A DNA stretch of 64,000 bases from Lumbricus rubellus (GCA_945859605.1 OX243814.1:16171620-16235619), one strand, 5' to 3'. Counted from the stretch's first letter, positions 32,950-44,681 are shown. Translations and numbers: made by a program. Notes: generated by a model not told the origin, from the letters alone.

Positions 32950-34980
32950 GATTTTATGATGACGGTGACGATGCTGATGATAGAATTTTATTTGATTTTA
33001 TGGAACCATGCAAAAATCTATCGTTCAGCATCCTTACATGTATATCCTTTAAAGACTTCTGCTTGCATTGCTATCGAAGGCAGATCTTCTTCGCTACCCA
33101 AAGAGGAGACCCACAGATCTGAACCTCTGAGGTCAAATCCACAGATTTAAATGCGCTATATAAATATTTCATCCGTTAGAGACGGTTGATCGTAAACACA
33201 GGATTACCGATCACTGAGAACGATTTTAATGACCGCGTCATCATTCCACTTGAGAATCCATTTGATGTATTCCTCGTCCAAATCGCCAATCATAGTGTTT
33301 CTTATCTGTCTGCATATGTTGTCGACCTGCCTTCGAAATATTCTGATTATTCTAGACATTAGCGACTTGGTGACTTCGCTCGAATCACAGTAAATGAGAC
33401 TCAAGTTTATTTATTGGCCGGAAATGCGATTGAACTCGGTTTATAATTAATGCGACGTTGGGAGATTTGTGACTAGAAATGGTTTGTTGTTGTTGGTGCT
33501 GCAGTCGTAACGATGATAATAAGTATCGCCCTCTTTCTTTAGCCAGACGCGGGTCTGGCTCCAATGAGTATGGCAGTGCCCGAGTTTAAACTGGTTGATA
33601 GCTACATGTTGTAGATTAATTGTTCTTGTAAAGTAAATGCAAACGAATGAACTTATGCGTGCGATTTTTCAGCTATTTGCGATGTGCAACAGAAACCTGA
33701 CTTTCTGGAAATATTCTGGAAACATCCTGGAGGATGAAGATTGAAGACTCACTGACCTGAATATATTTTACCTTGGTGCGCCATCGCTACTGTACAGTCC
33801 TCATGCTTCAATAGAACTCACTAATTACTGCTATACGTCCAATAATAATATTAGTAATAATAATAGTAATAAGAATAAGAACAGGGACTTTAGCCATTGA
33901 AACCACAATTAGGCAAATGCTGTAGGCTATCTTTTTCATTCTCTTCTCTCCTCTTCCTCCTCCTCCTCCTGCGTTTATCCCGAAGATTCCATCTCCTCCT
34001 CCTCCACTACAGACACTTTCTACCCGTCATCTTACATTCTCTATTTATGCAGTTGTTTTCCTCCCAGCTCATCCTTCCTCTTCCACGCGTTGCCCTTTCC
34101 AACATCCTATACTCCCAATCACCAATATCCGTCGCTGCTGCATACGCCGACATCAGCCGGTCATCCCTCACGTTGACCACCTGCAGCCGCCGACAACTAA
34201 GCCGACAATTCTGCCAACAGTCTTCGCCTAATATGCCGAGAAGCCAAGTGCTTCCTTCGAAGCGCCTTTTGTCCACCACTAAACTATTAGCTGATATTTA
34301 TTGTCGGCGCCTAATATTGCTGTTCTGTTTGGCGAGGCAGGACAAGCAGCGGAAAAGCTAATTTATCAGCTGCTTAGCATCTTGCTTAATATAAGAAATT
34401 ATTGATTTGTAATAAATACCGTGCCGCGCCGGTATACAGGAAAACTAATTGCGACGTTTACACGGTCGGTGCCAATTTTGCTGCGCTATTATTCTTTAAC
34501 TCAACAACCTCGCTGAAAGAATTATGTTTAACAACTTTCAATGAGTTGTTGACTCACATTTGTCGTGTTACCAATCAGCTGAATTTGGTATCGTTTTAAA
34601 GTGGTCAATATCTAAAAATGGGTCAATATCTAAATGTATGACACAAAGATGGTACTTGAGGGATAGCCAGCAGTTATATTAGGCCTAGAGCATGCAAGCC
34701 TCAGTCTTAAGTAGAACGCAACTGAGTAAAACGAGACAAAGAAAGATCATGTCACAGTTAGAGAACACATCTAAACATGAACCATTATCTCTCATCTTTG
34801 TCTTAATAAAGCTTTGTTTATTCTCTCCTCCATCTCCCAATTTTTCACGTCCAAACTGGAAATCACTTGAGCACAACTGCTCTATATATGCCTGTCTTTT
34901 CTTTTTCTGTCCTATGAACAGGACGTGGACTCTCTGGACAACCCTTCTGGCACGGCGTAGCGCTCGTTCATAAGCTGGTT
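32950..34980. other. Intergenic, no gene seen
   Basis: The plus-strand frame at 33897-34361 (154 codons) is Leu/Ser/Arg-rich and starts in a cctcctcct tract. It has no domain signature and I do not call it. An ATA-rich stretch lies near 33840-33880. Confidence 0.45.
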
Positions 34981-34984
34981 CCCT

Positions 34985-35235
34985 GCAGTTAGAGATAGAC
35001 AGACAGACAGAGAGACAGAGAGAGACAGAGAGATAGAGAGAGACAGAGAGACAGAATCAGAGACAGAGATAGAGACAGAGACAGATACAGATACAGATAC
35101 AGAGACAGACAGGGACAGATAGAGAGACAGAGACAGACAGACAGCACAGAGAGATACAGAGAGACAGAGAGAGACAGAGAGTGAGAGAGAGAGACAGACA
35201 GACAGACAGAGACAGAGACAGAGACAGAGACAGAG
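34985..35235. repeat. AGAC/AGAG simple repeat
   Basis: Degenerate agacagag tract. Confidence 0.92.
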
Positions 35236-35599
35236 ACTTTATGAAGAGCTTTATAAATTTCGGGATCGCGATTACAAAATACCTAGTATCCGTTTGCGCT
35301 GTGGCGTGTATTAGCCACAATATTATTCACGTACCATGAGCCTCGTCATTTAACTAAGCAGTAATAATTATTGTAGAAAATAACTTGCAATGGGGGTCAG
35401 ATTATGATACACGTGGAATTGGGTGTGAAAAGATGATTTCATTTCGGGCCCCCAGAGAAAGACTATGGTTGAACCCCTTACAATTCAAATCTCACCCTGC
35501 AGTTCTTAAGGCTTTTTTCAAGTGTGGTTATAAGATGTTCTATACATCCGTTTTTCGCTTCTACGGGAAAGGATCCTGAATTGTTGATGTGGGTTGCTG

Positions 35600-35725
35600 G
35601 AGCAAGCAGTGGCTGGAGGAAGAGGAGAAAGAAGACGAAGAGGAGAAGGAGGAAAAGGAGGATTAGAAAGAGGAGAAGTAGGAGAAGAGGGATTAGAAAG
35701 AGGAGGTGGAGAAGGAGGACGATTT
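35600..35725. repeat. GGA-rich purine tract
   Basis: gaggag, aggaga and aagagga repeats giving an Arg/Lys-rich frame. Confidence 0.8.
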
Positions 35726-35924
35726 AAGATTAACTGTCAGCGTCCAACAGTTGTCATTATGATTTTTTGATGACTTGCGCTGTTTTGCAAAGACGCTTGT
35801 ATATCTGTGGCGGTGAATAATTCATGCATGCTGTCTGGCCTGGACTGGACTGGACTGGACCACTGCTAATTATTCTCTGTCTGCCATGAATTCCCTATTG
35901 AAGCAGGTAATCCATCCAGTGTGT

Positions 35925-36195
35925 ATTTGTGTGTGTGTGTGTGTGTTTGTGCGAGCATGCTTGTGTGAGTGTGCGTGTGTGTATGTGTGTATGTGTGTGT
36001 ATGTGTGTGTTTGCGTGTGTTCGTACATGTACGTGTGTCTGTTTATGTGTGCGCGTTGTGTGTATGTGCGTGCGTGTGTGTGCGTGTGTGTTTGCCTGTG
36101 TGTCTGTTTATATGTGTGCGTGTGCGTGTGTGTAAGTGTACGTGTGTTTATGTGTGTGCGTTTGTGCATGTGCAATGTTGTACATGCGTGTGTGC
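35925..36195. repeat. (GT)n-rich degenerate repeat
   Basis: Long gtgtgt runs with gcgtgt, tgtatg and tacatgtacgtg interruptions. Cys/Val-rich frames are artefacts. Confidence 0.93.
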
Positions 36196-36369
36196 TCATA
36201 AGTCCATCCGTTGGAATGTCTCTTGAGACTCCTATTGGCGACACTCCATAGAGTCATAGACACTGAAAAATGTTGGTGCAAGTTAAAATCTATTTCTGTG
36301 TGTTTACCCTCTGTGGAGCCACAATATAATTATTATACTGCTGTAAAATCTTATTTATTTATTCGTAGC

Positions 36370-37090
36370 GATCAACAAATCAAATCAAAACAGCAAAACA
36401 TATATAAAATTAGAATGTGCAGTGAAATAAGGAGCCAACGAATGATTAACATCTAACAGGTAAAAGATCACTAAGAAAGGGTCACCCAGAAAGGGAGTGA
36501 TCCCGCTAAACCTGGGCAACCACAAACTGGAGTTTATATCAAGATGGTGGTGTCAGAAGAGTGATGTTGTTATTAGGCAATGTAGGCAAAACGAAATCAA
36601 GTAGATGGGTTAATGTAGAGAGAGAGAGCGAGAGATCCAGGACATAAGCAGTGAAAACAGAGAGCATAATAATAAAACATGCATACAATGTTGATGCAGA
36701 ACAAACTAGAGCTAATTCATAATTTAGATGAAAGTAGGCCATGGGATTGCAGACCATGGGCACTGACCACAACTAGTGGTAACAAATGTTAGCATATAGC
36801 GGACAACAATAGGACAGTAGCCAGACACGAAAGTTATGATCCACAACAGGTGGTTAAAAAAATAATTACTGTAGCTATAGTACCGAAATAATACTATATA
36901 TCAGATCAACACAGAAAGACCTGTAATGACACTACGTGAATTATAGACATAATAAACAAGGCAAGGTCAACCTATTAACGAAATCAGTAAATGAGAATAT
37001 TACATAAGAGGAAAATATACTAAAACCATAGGGTTGTAACCAAAAAATATAGTCAACGGGTAAAAGTGTCAGTCAGAGGCAGTGGAGGAA
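36370..37090 (-). other. CR1-like LINE 3' UTR
   Basis: About 720 bases after the ORF2 stop. No coding signal. It ends at the gatttgatttg motif, followed in the same strand by an aataaataaataag stretch that may be flanking DNA or tail. Confidence 0.55.
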
Positions 37091-40000
37091 TCAGTTCAGA
37101 ATAAGAAACTTTTTTAAACGATTTTTAAAAAGGCTGGTGGATTTTAAGGTAGATATATGAACCGGAAGGCCGTTCCAAATCTTAGGACCCAAATATTTTA
37201 TTGAAAATTGTTTAATTTTTAGGCGTGCATATTCACTACGGTAACAGCTAGCGTGCCTAGTAGCATGATCGTGAAGTTTAGAACCAGTAGTAAAGTAGTT
37301 ATTGAAAGTGTGAGGCAATAGGCGCTGGTGGTAGCGATGCATAAATAGACATATTTGGAACTTATTGATGTTTAGTAAGGACAGTAACATATGGCTTAAG
37401 TAGAGAGGAGCGGAGCTGGATCTCCAATGAGCACCACATATTAATCGTATGGCACGTTTTTGTAATATAATCAGTGGTTTGAGTCGAGATGGATAATTAG
37501 AACCCCAGGAAATGTTACAATATGATAAGTAAGGAAAAATAAGCGTATAATAAAGATTAAGGAGAACTGATTTAGGTAGGCAATGTTTAATCCTGTGAAG
37601 GACCCCAATGTTTTTAGCAATTTTCTTCACAATAGTTGAAATATGATCCTTCCATGTTAAGTGGCTATCAACAATGATCCCCAGAAATTTAGATGAATTT
37701 GTTTGGGTGATAGGGACATCATTGATTAGAAGTGACCTGTTAACATCAAAGTCAATTTTCTTTTTAGTGTGGAATAAAATGAAGTTGGTTTTATCAATAT
37801 TAAGGGATAATCTATTAGCTTTAAACCATTGCTCTATTAAAGATAACTCGTTATTAGCTATATCAAATAGATGACCTAAGGAATGGTGAGAAAGAAAAAC
37901 ATTAGTGTCATCAGCGAATAGTATAAATTTAAATACAGATGAGGTCATAGACAGGTCATTAATATATAAGAGGAAAAGAAGTGGTCCAAGTATTGACCCT
38001 TGGGGGACACCACAGGTAACATCCAAGGCCACAGATTTTTGACCCTTAAAGTAAACATATTGGCTTCTGTTACTTAAGTAGTCTAAAAACCAGGAATTAC
38101 AAACACCTCGAAAGCCATAGTATTCAAGTTTTTTAATCAGAATTTTGTGGTTCACAGTGTCAAAAGCCTTAGACAGGTCAAAAAAGATACCCAAGGAAAA
38201 ATTTTTCTCATCCATTGCATCAGTAATATTAGATTGCAAGTCCAGTAAGGCCATATAAGTTGAAAGGTTATGCCGAAATCCATATTGCGCAGAGGATAAT
38301 AGTCTGAACTTGTTAAGATAATCAGTTATTCTATTAGACATGAGTTTTTCAATTATTTTAGAAAAAAAAGAAAGTACCGATATTGGTCGATAATTACTAG
38401 TCATATTCTTATTCCCAGTTTTATAAATTGGAGTGATTTTAGCAATTTTTAACTCATTGGGAACTAATCCAATAGAGAATGAGGCATTTATTATAGAGCT
38501 AAGAGGGGTAGCAACAGCATTTATAGTTGCTTTAGCTATCAGGGGGCTAATTTCATCAGGACTAGATGACGAGGCTTTCAGTAAACCAGAAACCTGTATA
38601 ATCTCAAGATCAGAAGTAGGAGCAATACCAAAAGAGCACATAGGTGGAGTGGGCATAAAGTGCTCAAAGGAGGTGGTTGCTATAGGGATTTTAGCTGCAA
38701 GATTAGTGCCTATGGTAGTAAAATAACTATTAAAGGAATTGGCGATGAGTACCGGATCCTGCACAAGTTCCGACCCAACAATAAAGGAGTCAGGGAGACA
38801 AGATTCTTCCTTGGTATTAAGAATTTGCTTAATTATTTTCCAAGTCTGATTAAGATTATTGCCACACTGAAAAAAGCAATCAGAGTAATAACGTGATTCA
38901 CATTCTTTTCTAACAGATTTAAATTTATTACGATATTGAGTGAATAATTGTTTATTTAGAGCTGTAGGGTTCAACAAGTACTGCTTATGGAGTCTAGATT
39001 TTTTCTTGCAAGATTTTAGGAGTGATTTAGTCATCCAAGGTTGTTTAATGAAATTACGACCCTTAGTTTTAACGGTTAGCAATGGAAAAGCTTTATCGTA
39101 TAACATTTTATACCTATGGAAGAAAGCAGTATATGCTCCGTTCGGACCACTATTTAGGCATAAAGCATCAACAAAAGCCCAGTCAGTAGAGTTAAGAGAA
39201 TTGGTAAATGCTTCTTTGGCTTCCGTGGAAAATTTGCGTACCCGTGAAAATGGAGCAAGAGGCTGAAGTCGGGGGCAGAGATCAATGTGAAGAAGGATAG
39301 GGAGATGATCCGAAATATCATTAATTATTATACAAGAATCTTGCCCAAGGTTTAAGCAGTTAGTGAATATATTGTCTATGAGGGTTGCAGTAGTTTCAGT
39401 AATTCTAGTGGGTCTAAGGATGGTTGGGACAAATTTATGAGAAAACATAGTACTCAGAAAGGTTTGAGAGAGGGGGTGTTCACTACATCTAAGGAGATTA
39501 ATATTAAAGTCACCCATTAAAAAAGCACGGTTAGTAGACTTTGATAAATATGATAGCGAGTTATCAAAATCCTCAAGAAAATCCGAAATCGAATTTCCAG
39601 GGGGGCGGTATACAGAGCCAATTATTATATCTTTCTTTTTATTTTGGGGCAGTTTAATAAACATACATTCAAAGGTATTCATTTTAGATTTTGTCCAGTC
39701 CGCCTCCAGGACTTCAAATTCAATATTAGCTTGAATAAAAAAACCAACACCACCACCGCCTCCAACCATCCTGGATTTATGGATAAAGTTATATCCCGGG
39801 ATTGAGATAGTAGACGCCAATTCGTCAGATAGCCAGGTTTCAGTAAGTGCAAGAACTGATGTGTTAGATTGGGCCAAGAGGAGATTAATTTCAGGAATCT
39901 TTAAATTCATGCCACGACAGTTAAGGTGCATTAAACAAAAATGGTCAGAAGCATTGAGGTTAGCATAAAATTCAGGAAGCTGAGTAACGTCTTTATATGT

Positions 40001-40402
40001 ACTTGAAAACTCAGTCCTAGAATTGTAAAAGTTATAGTCAGCGTCCAGATCCTCATTCATCAATAGAGATCTACATTCATCATTAAAGTCACACAGTTTC
40101 AGAAAGTATTCGCTGTTGTCAGCCAGCAGAGAAAGTCTAGATCTAGTAGTATTTACACCTATACACTGGCCAGTATCATCATCATCAACAGAATTAGCAA
40201 ATGGGAGATTAGCATTAACACACTCATCACAACACCATTTGGATCTCAGTGATCCCTGTGCTCGGGAGACATAGCACTGCACATGAAAGTTAGTCTTGCA
40301 AACTGAGCACTGAATATAATCAGATGATTCATTGATAACACATCCACACTTAAAGCAATCATAAGGCAATAAGGACATAAGCAAACAATAAACAAAAAAC
40401 AA
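37091..40402 (-). CDS. LINE ORF2: PHD finger, endonuclease, reverse transcriptase
   Basis: A 1103-codon uninterrupted frame encoding the retrotransposition enzyme of a CR1/Jockey-group LINE. The N-terminus (about residues 15-60) is a PHD-like Cys/His cluster (CFKCGCVI ... CSVCKTNFHVQCY ... WCCDEC). An APE-type endonuclease follows, about 155-370. Visible catalytic residues are N161 in LNCRG, E188 in TETWLS, D298 in MGDFNIN and D365-H366 in SDHLP. Together these nick target DNA. The RT spans about 640-900: YRPISVL near 669, LSKAFDTVNH, GVPQGSILGPLLF, and the catalytic FADD at 829-832. The C-terminus ends with the LGPKIWNGLP ... LFKNRLKKF tail. I took the first ATG; PHD residues begin soon after it. 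It acts with ORF1 protein on its own RNA (family knowledge). All expected catalytic residues are present and no frameshift is visible, so it is potentially functional. Assignment to CR1 versus a sister clade is from motif similarity only. Confidence 0.93.
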   Translation of the reverse strand: MFFVYCLLMSLLPYDCFKCGCVINESSDYIQCSVCKTNFHVQCYVSRAQGSLRSKWCCDECVNANLPFANSVDDDDTGQCIGVNTTRSRLSLLADNSEYFLKLCDFNDECRSLLMNEDLDADYNFYNSRTEFSSTYKDVTQLPEFYANLNASDHFCLMHLNCRGMNLKIPEINLLLAQSNTSVLALTETWLSDELASTISIPGYNFIHKSRMVGGGGGVGFFIQANIEFEVLEADWTKSKMNTFECMFIKLPQNKKKDIIIGSVYRPPGNSISDFLEDFDNSLSYLSKSTNRAFLMGDFNINLLRCSEHPLSQTFLSTMFSHKFVPTILRPTRITETTATLIDNIFTNCLNLGQDSCIIINDISDHLPILLHIDLCPRLQPLAPFSRVRKFSTEAKEAFTNSLNSTDWAFVDALCLNSGPNGAYTAFFHRYKMLYDKAFPLLTVKTKGRNFIKQPWMTKSLLKSCKKKSRLHKQYLLNPTALNKQLFTQYRNKFKSVRKECESRYYSDCFFQCGNNLNQTWKIIKQILNTKEESCLPDSFIVGSELVQDPVLIANSFNSYFTTIGTNLAAKIPIATTSFEHFMPTPPMCSFGIAPTSDLEIIQVSGLLKASSSSPDEISPLIAKATINAVATPLSSIINASFSIGLVPNELKIAKITPIYKTGNKNMTSNYRPISVLSFFSKIIEKLMSNRITDYLNKFRLLSSAQYGFRHNLSTYMALLDLQSNITDAMDEKNFSLGIFFDLSKAFDTVNHKILIKKLEYYGFRGVCNSWFLDYLSNRSQYVYFKGQKSVALDVTCGVPQGSILGPLLFLLYINDLSMTSSVFKFILFADDTNVFLSHHSLGHLFDIANNELSLIEQWFKANRLSLNIDKTNFILFHTKKKIDFDVNRSLLINDVPITQTNSSKFLGIIVDSHLTWKDHISTIVKKIAKNIGVLHRIKHCLPKSVLLNLYYTLIFPYLSYCNISWGSNYPSRLKPLIILQKRAIRLICGAHWRSSSAPLYLSHMLLSLLNINKFQICLFMHRYHQRLLPHTFNNYFTTGSKLHDHATRHASCYRSEYARLKIKQFSIKYLGPKIWNGLPVHISTLKSTSLFKNRLKKFLILN

Positions 40403-41030
40403 AATCGAACACTATAAAAAGAGATAGCAAAACTAAGGTGGCACAAAGCCAAAATGATACAAAACCACACGCACAACACAGAGGAATGGAACGATTGACA
40501 AAAGGGGGCCGAAAACCGACAAAAAGTACAACGGAGACTATCCGCCATGGCGATAAGCAGAGTTGATACTAGTATTGCTTAAACAAGACAGTCCAGCATC
40601 AATATATAAACTATAAGAAAAACTGTGCATAACTTAAACCACAACCGCTGAGGTAGACAACTGAAGGCAAGGCTAAAGGCGAGGCTATGCCAAAGTAAAA
40701 ATACACATTAAAACCAGCAGTATGGGTGTTGTAGCTTAAACAAACAATTCAACCTCTATATAAGCCATCAAAAAACCATGGACAACTTAAACCACAACCG
40801 TGGAAATATACAACTGAGGCTAATCAGCGCCAAAGTGATGCACGTAAAAACTAAACACTATAAACTAAGCACTAAACACATCCTATAGGAGATTAGGATC
40901 ATATGAATAACCTTTTCATTCCGGAGTAGAATGTGCGTTGACGAGGGTTGGTCAGAGATTGAAATTGAGGTATCATTTCTTAAGGTATCTTTTCAAACAA
41001 AACAGATTGGTAGATAGGGAGGTTAAGCAG
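40403..41030 (-). other. ORF1-ORF2 spacer, unique part
   Basis: About 630 bases between the repeat array and ORF2. It contains two similar segments with aacttaaaccacaaccg (near 40631 and 40785), suggesting a further ancient duplication of about 155 bp. No additional ORF. Confidence 0.5.
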
Positions 41031-41715
41031 ATCCAACATAAGTGAACTGGAAAAAAAATTATAGATCAGGGATGATAGTTTTCAATGACAACAGTAGATA
41101 ATATCCTGAAGAGGGTTGCATTAAACAGATCCAACATGAGTGAAACCTGAAGAAATGATAGATCAGGAGTGATAGTTTTTCAATGTTGACACAGATGATA
41201 ATATCCTGACGAAGGTCACGTTAACAGATCCAACATAAGTGAAGCCGGAAGGAATGTTTAATCCGGATGATAGTTTTTAATGTTGACACAGATGATAATA
41301 TCCTGATGAAGGACACGTTAACAGATCCAACATAAGTGAAGCCGGAAGGAATGTTTAATCCGGATGATAGTTTTTAATGTTGACACAGATGATAATATCC
41401 TGATGAAGGACACGTTAAACAGAGCCAACATAAGTGAAGCCGGAAGGAATGTTTAATCCGGATGATAAATTTTTTGTTGACACAGATGATAATATCCTGA
41501 CGAAAGATCACGTTAAACAGATCCAACATAAGTGAAGCCGGAAGGAATGTTTAATCCGGATGATAGTTTTTCAATGTTGACACAGATGATAATATCCTGA
41601 TGAAGGACACGTTAAACAGATCCAACACAAGTGAAACCGGAAGGAATGTTAGATCAGGGATGACAGTTTTTCAATGTCAACAGTTGATGATATTTTGAAG
41701 AGGGTTGCATTAGGA
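41030..41715 (-). repeat. Tandem array derived from the ORF1 3' end
   Basis: Six to seven units of about 96-100 bp. A typical unit contains cagatccaacataagtgaag, ccggaaggaatg, gatgatagtttt and acacagatgataatatcctg. The unit nearest ORF1 (about 41650-41715) is the coding end of ORF1 itself: its reverse complement encodes NATLFKISSTVDIEKLSSLI and the stop. In the farthest unit (near 41060-41115) the reverse complement still reads NATLFRILSTVVIEN before a stop. The array therefore grew by repeated duplication of the ORF1 terminus plus flanking sequence. Middle units are nearly identical to each other, which suggests recent expansion or homogenisation. Confidence 0.9.
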
Positions 41716-42527
41716 TCAGTGGTTTTCTTTGCAAAGACAAATCCTCCGTAGGTCCACGTGGAAGCCACCACTTTCTCCTTCACCAACTTTCTTACTGACG
41801 CGTACAAATGAGCACTGAATTTAGTAAGATGCTCATTTATGTAGATCTTCTCTCTTGGATGACCAGATTGAGTAGTTGAGCGGAGGAGTTTCCTTGCATT
41901 GAACACCTCATTACGTGTACGACGAGAGGTGAAGCTTACAATGATAGGGCCAAGCATGGAGTTGTCAGTTGAAGCGTGTAGACGGTGAACAGTGGAAATG
42001 TCACGCTCCGTGATGTCAAGGCCAAGTCTGGTCTGAAATAAGTGAAGAACATCAGACACGATTGAGCGATCCGTTTCTCTCTGGGTCCTTTGACTCCCAT
42101 ATTCGTCATTCAGAGGAGACCGACTGGCCGGTGAGATTCCATGGATTATGAGGTTGGACAGTTTAGAATGTCTTTCCATGTCCTCCAGTTTTCCTGCAAG
42201 AGTCCTGTTGCTTTCCTCCATTTGCTTTAGTTTATCGTCCATCGCGGTAAGCTGGGTGTTACATTTTTCAAAGTTCTCGTTGCACATAGATTCCATGGCT
42301 TGATAATGTTCTCCCATGGTTTTATTCAACGCAGATGTGACTTCTTTCGAAACTTCTTTAGTAACCTCCTTTGTAATATCAACAGCCATTTGTTTCGCTA
42401 TGGCTTCCATGACCGGCGTAAGTAGCGCTGTGAGTTTGACGAGTAGGACACTAACAACTTTATCCTCGAGAACCAGCTCTGCTAGTTCATCTATTTTTGA
42501 AGCCTTATCGGCCGCCTTCTTCGCCAT
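41649..42527 (-). CDS. LINE ORF1 protein (coiled coil, RRM-like, C-terminal domain)
   Basis: A 292-codon frame. It resembles the L1-ORF1p/Transposase_22 class of RNA-binding chaperones that coat LINE RNA. Residues about 55-125 are heptad-rich (TKEVTKEVSKEVTSALNKTM ... LKQMEESNRTLAGKLEDMER), consistent with a trimerising coiled coil. About 126-215 looks like the RRM-like domain (LIIHGI ... ISTVHRL ... GPIIVSFTSRRTRNEVFNAR). About 220-290 matches the C-terminal domain (IYINEHLT ... WTYGGFVFAKK ... KISSTVDIEKL). It lies upstream of ORF2 on the same strand, as in two-ORF LINEs. Its last 20 or so codons form the first unit of the tandem array. The start at 42527 is the first ATG and precedes a Lys/Ala-rich N-terminus. 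The homology call rests on motif pattern, not a search. Confidence 0.85.
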   Translation of the reverse strand: MAKKAADKASKIDELAELVLEDKVVSVLLVKLTALLTPVMEAIAKQMAVDITKEVTKEVSKEVTSALNKTMGEHYQAMESMCNENFEKCNTQLTAMDDKLKQMEESNRTLAGKLEDMERHSKLSNLIIHGISPASRSPLNDEYGSQRTQRETDRSIVSDVLHLFQTRLGLDITERDISTVHRLHASTDNSMLGPIIVSFTSRRTRNEVFNARKLLRSTTQSGHPREKIYINEHLTKFSAHLYASVRKLVKEKVVASTWTYGGFVFAKKTTDPNATLFKISSTVDIEKLSSLI

Positions 42528-42649
42528 AACAACCCAGTGTTCGCAATAGAATTTGTAAAGCAGTTTGATAGTAAAAGTAAATTTGTCAGGTTATCGGCAC
42601 GAATTCTAATCTAAACAGCCGCCATCTTTTGGGTGCGTTTTTGTACCAT

Positions 42650-43540
42650 CGTCGTTTAGCTGTCACACATCGTAGCATGGAAGTGTCGCAGTAGTCAGCC
42701 ACTTATTGAGAACAGACCCCCATGCAATCCGTCACAAAGCGTACTTAAACTCTCCATTGGTTCTATTTAGCAAGTGGTTGGTGACCATCATTCTGCTCGA
42801 TACGTCTTGTGTAATATTGTAACCATGTCGGGAGCAAATCAGTTTGTTGGAAGGATGTTTCATAAATAATGACAATGACAATTATCCCTTTTCTGAAAGG
42901 ACGCTATTTAAATAATTATAATTGCAACTTGCACCATGATCCAGATTGATGCAATATTGCAATTATAATCTCGATGGTGTAATTTGCATTTATATAAATT
43001 TATACATTGTAATTACTTATATACCAGTTTGAGCCGACGTTGTTTGTCCTGCATGCACTTCATGCACTCCCTGCACATGATCCGTGGCTTAAGATGGAGC
43101 CACACGTGGACTCATTACGGATCCGTTGAAGACTATAGGAAAAGATCAAGATAATTTACGTCTTGTTACAGGTGCCCCACTATAACGGAACCCCGGTTTC
43201 TTAGGGTCATGTCCTTCTGATCCCTTGTTGATAGTTTGCGTTCTATAATAATAATATTGTAAGCTTACTTGTGCTTTTTCGATGTCAATACTGTTACTCG
43301 GGTGTCAATAAAATTTATGGTTATGGTTAATGTAACGTAACCAAAAAACTCCCAAAGACGCAAAGCATTTGATAATACAGAATTCAACCGACTTGGACTG
43401 CAGCAGGGTGCGATCAACCAAAATTAGAATGGACTTTTTTATTTACATTCGGCACAAAAGTGTTAATACAACCGATGTCGCCGTCGTAAGCCATTCTAAT
43501 CATGAAACCTTAATTCGTCCGCAAGCCTTGATTTTTTTCT
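42650..43540. other. Intergenic, nothing recognised
   Basis: No gene or repeat boundary supported; it may include the unassigned 5' end of the LINE. Confidence 0.4.
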
Positions 43541-43554
43541 CACATTCTGTATAC

Positions 43555-43780
43555 ATACATATATTATATATATAGTCTAATTATATATATATATTTATAT
43601 ATAGTTATATACATGTATATATGTGTGTAATTGCGTATATATAATTATATATATATATATGTGTGTATATATATGTGAGTGTATAAGTATAGGCTTATAT
43701 ATATATATATATATATATATGTGTATAGGCTATATATTTATATATGTGTGTGCATATATATAATTATGTGTGTATATATA
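43555..43780. repeat. TA-rich / TATATGTG simple repeat
   Basis: Alternating tatata and tatatgtg blocks with strong self-complementarity. Confidence 0.92.
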
Positions 43781-43924
43781 AAGTCCTGTGGTAATCACCG
43801 ACTGCAGGCGATAAGACTGATTTATATAGCGGTCCATTGGCAATTCAACTGATGCGCATCAACTGTCCGCTTCCCTTCGATTAGGCGACCAAAGCAGATT
43901 GGCTGCAGTCACCAGCTGTACGCC

Positions 43925-44350
43925 GTCTGTCTGTCTGTCTGTCTGTCTGTCTGCTTGTCTGTCTGCCTGCCTGTCTGTCTGTCTGTCTGTCTGTCTGCCT
44001 GTCTGTCTGCCTGTCTGTCTGTTTGTCTATCTGTCTGTCTGTCTGCCTGTCTGTCTGTTTGTGTCTGTCTGTGTGTTTATTTCTGTGTCTGTTTGTTTGT
44101 ACATATAATGTGTGTCTGCGTGTTCCTGTCCGCCCTCAAGATATCAACTAATGACTTGTGCATGTCTGTTTGTGTATTTGTCACTTTATTTGGCTGTGTA
44201 TTTGTCTGTGTATTTGTTTGTGTATTTGTCTGTGTATTTGTCTGTGTATTTGTCTGTGTATTTGTCTGTGTGTCTGTTTTTGTACCTGTCTGTGTCTACA
44301 TGCGTCTTTCTGTCTGTATGTCCGTCCATGTGTCCATATGTCTCTCTGTG
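43925..44350. repeat. CTGT repeat and TGTGTATTTGTC array
   Basis: ctgt repeats at 43925-44075, then after a gap a 12-bp higher-order repeat tgtgtatttgtc at about 44165-44275. Cys/Leu/Val-rich frames are artefacts. A separate AGAC repeat lies at 44505-44620. Confidence 0.93.
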
Positions 44351-44681
44351 GGTCCGAGTCTGTCTACGGTTATTGGCGAGCAATCTGCCACATAAATAGA
44401 AATCGAATCGCAGCCGCCATATTAGATCAGTGACGTCACAAAGCCGCGGTGATGACGGTAATGCAATCCGACCGAGATGTCATTTCCACCGGACGATGAA
44501 TGGAAAAGACAAACAGACAGACAGACAACTATGCAGACAGACAGACAGACAGACAGACAGCTAGACAGACAGACAAGTAGACAGACATACACAGACACAC
44601 AGAGACAGACGGAAGGCATAACGAACATACAGCCTGCAGTATATAATATTATATACAATACATAATACATAATTATACACA

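Larger units (their letters stand above)
36370..42640 (-). mobile_element. CR1-like LINE, near-complete two-ORF copy
   Basis: A non-LTR retrotransposon on the minus strand: 5' region, ORF1 (41649-42527), an amplified spacer, ORF2 (37091-40402), then a 3' UTR. Read on the minus strand, the 3' end falls near gatttgatttg at about 36376-36390. This is the same pentamer that forms the tail of the truncated LINE at 13083-13770. Both ORFs are open from start to stop, so the copy is young or under recent selection. I could not fix the 5' boundary (about 42640) or find a target duplication. Confidence 0.85.

Noticed and set aside
33897..34361. 154-codon plus frame
   Set aside because: Begins in a cctcct tract, is low complexity at the N-terminus, and shows no recognisable domain.
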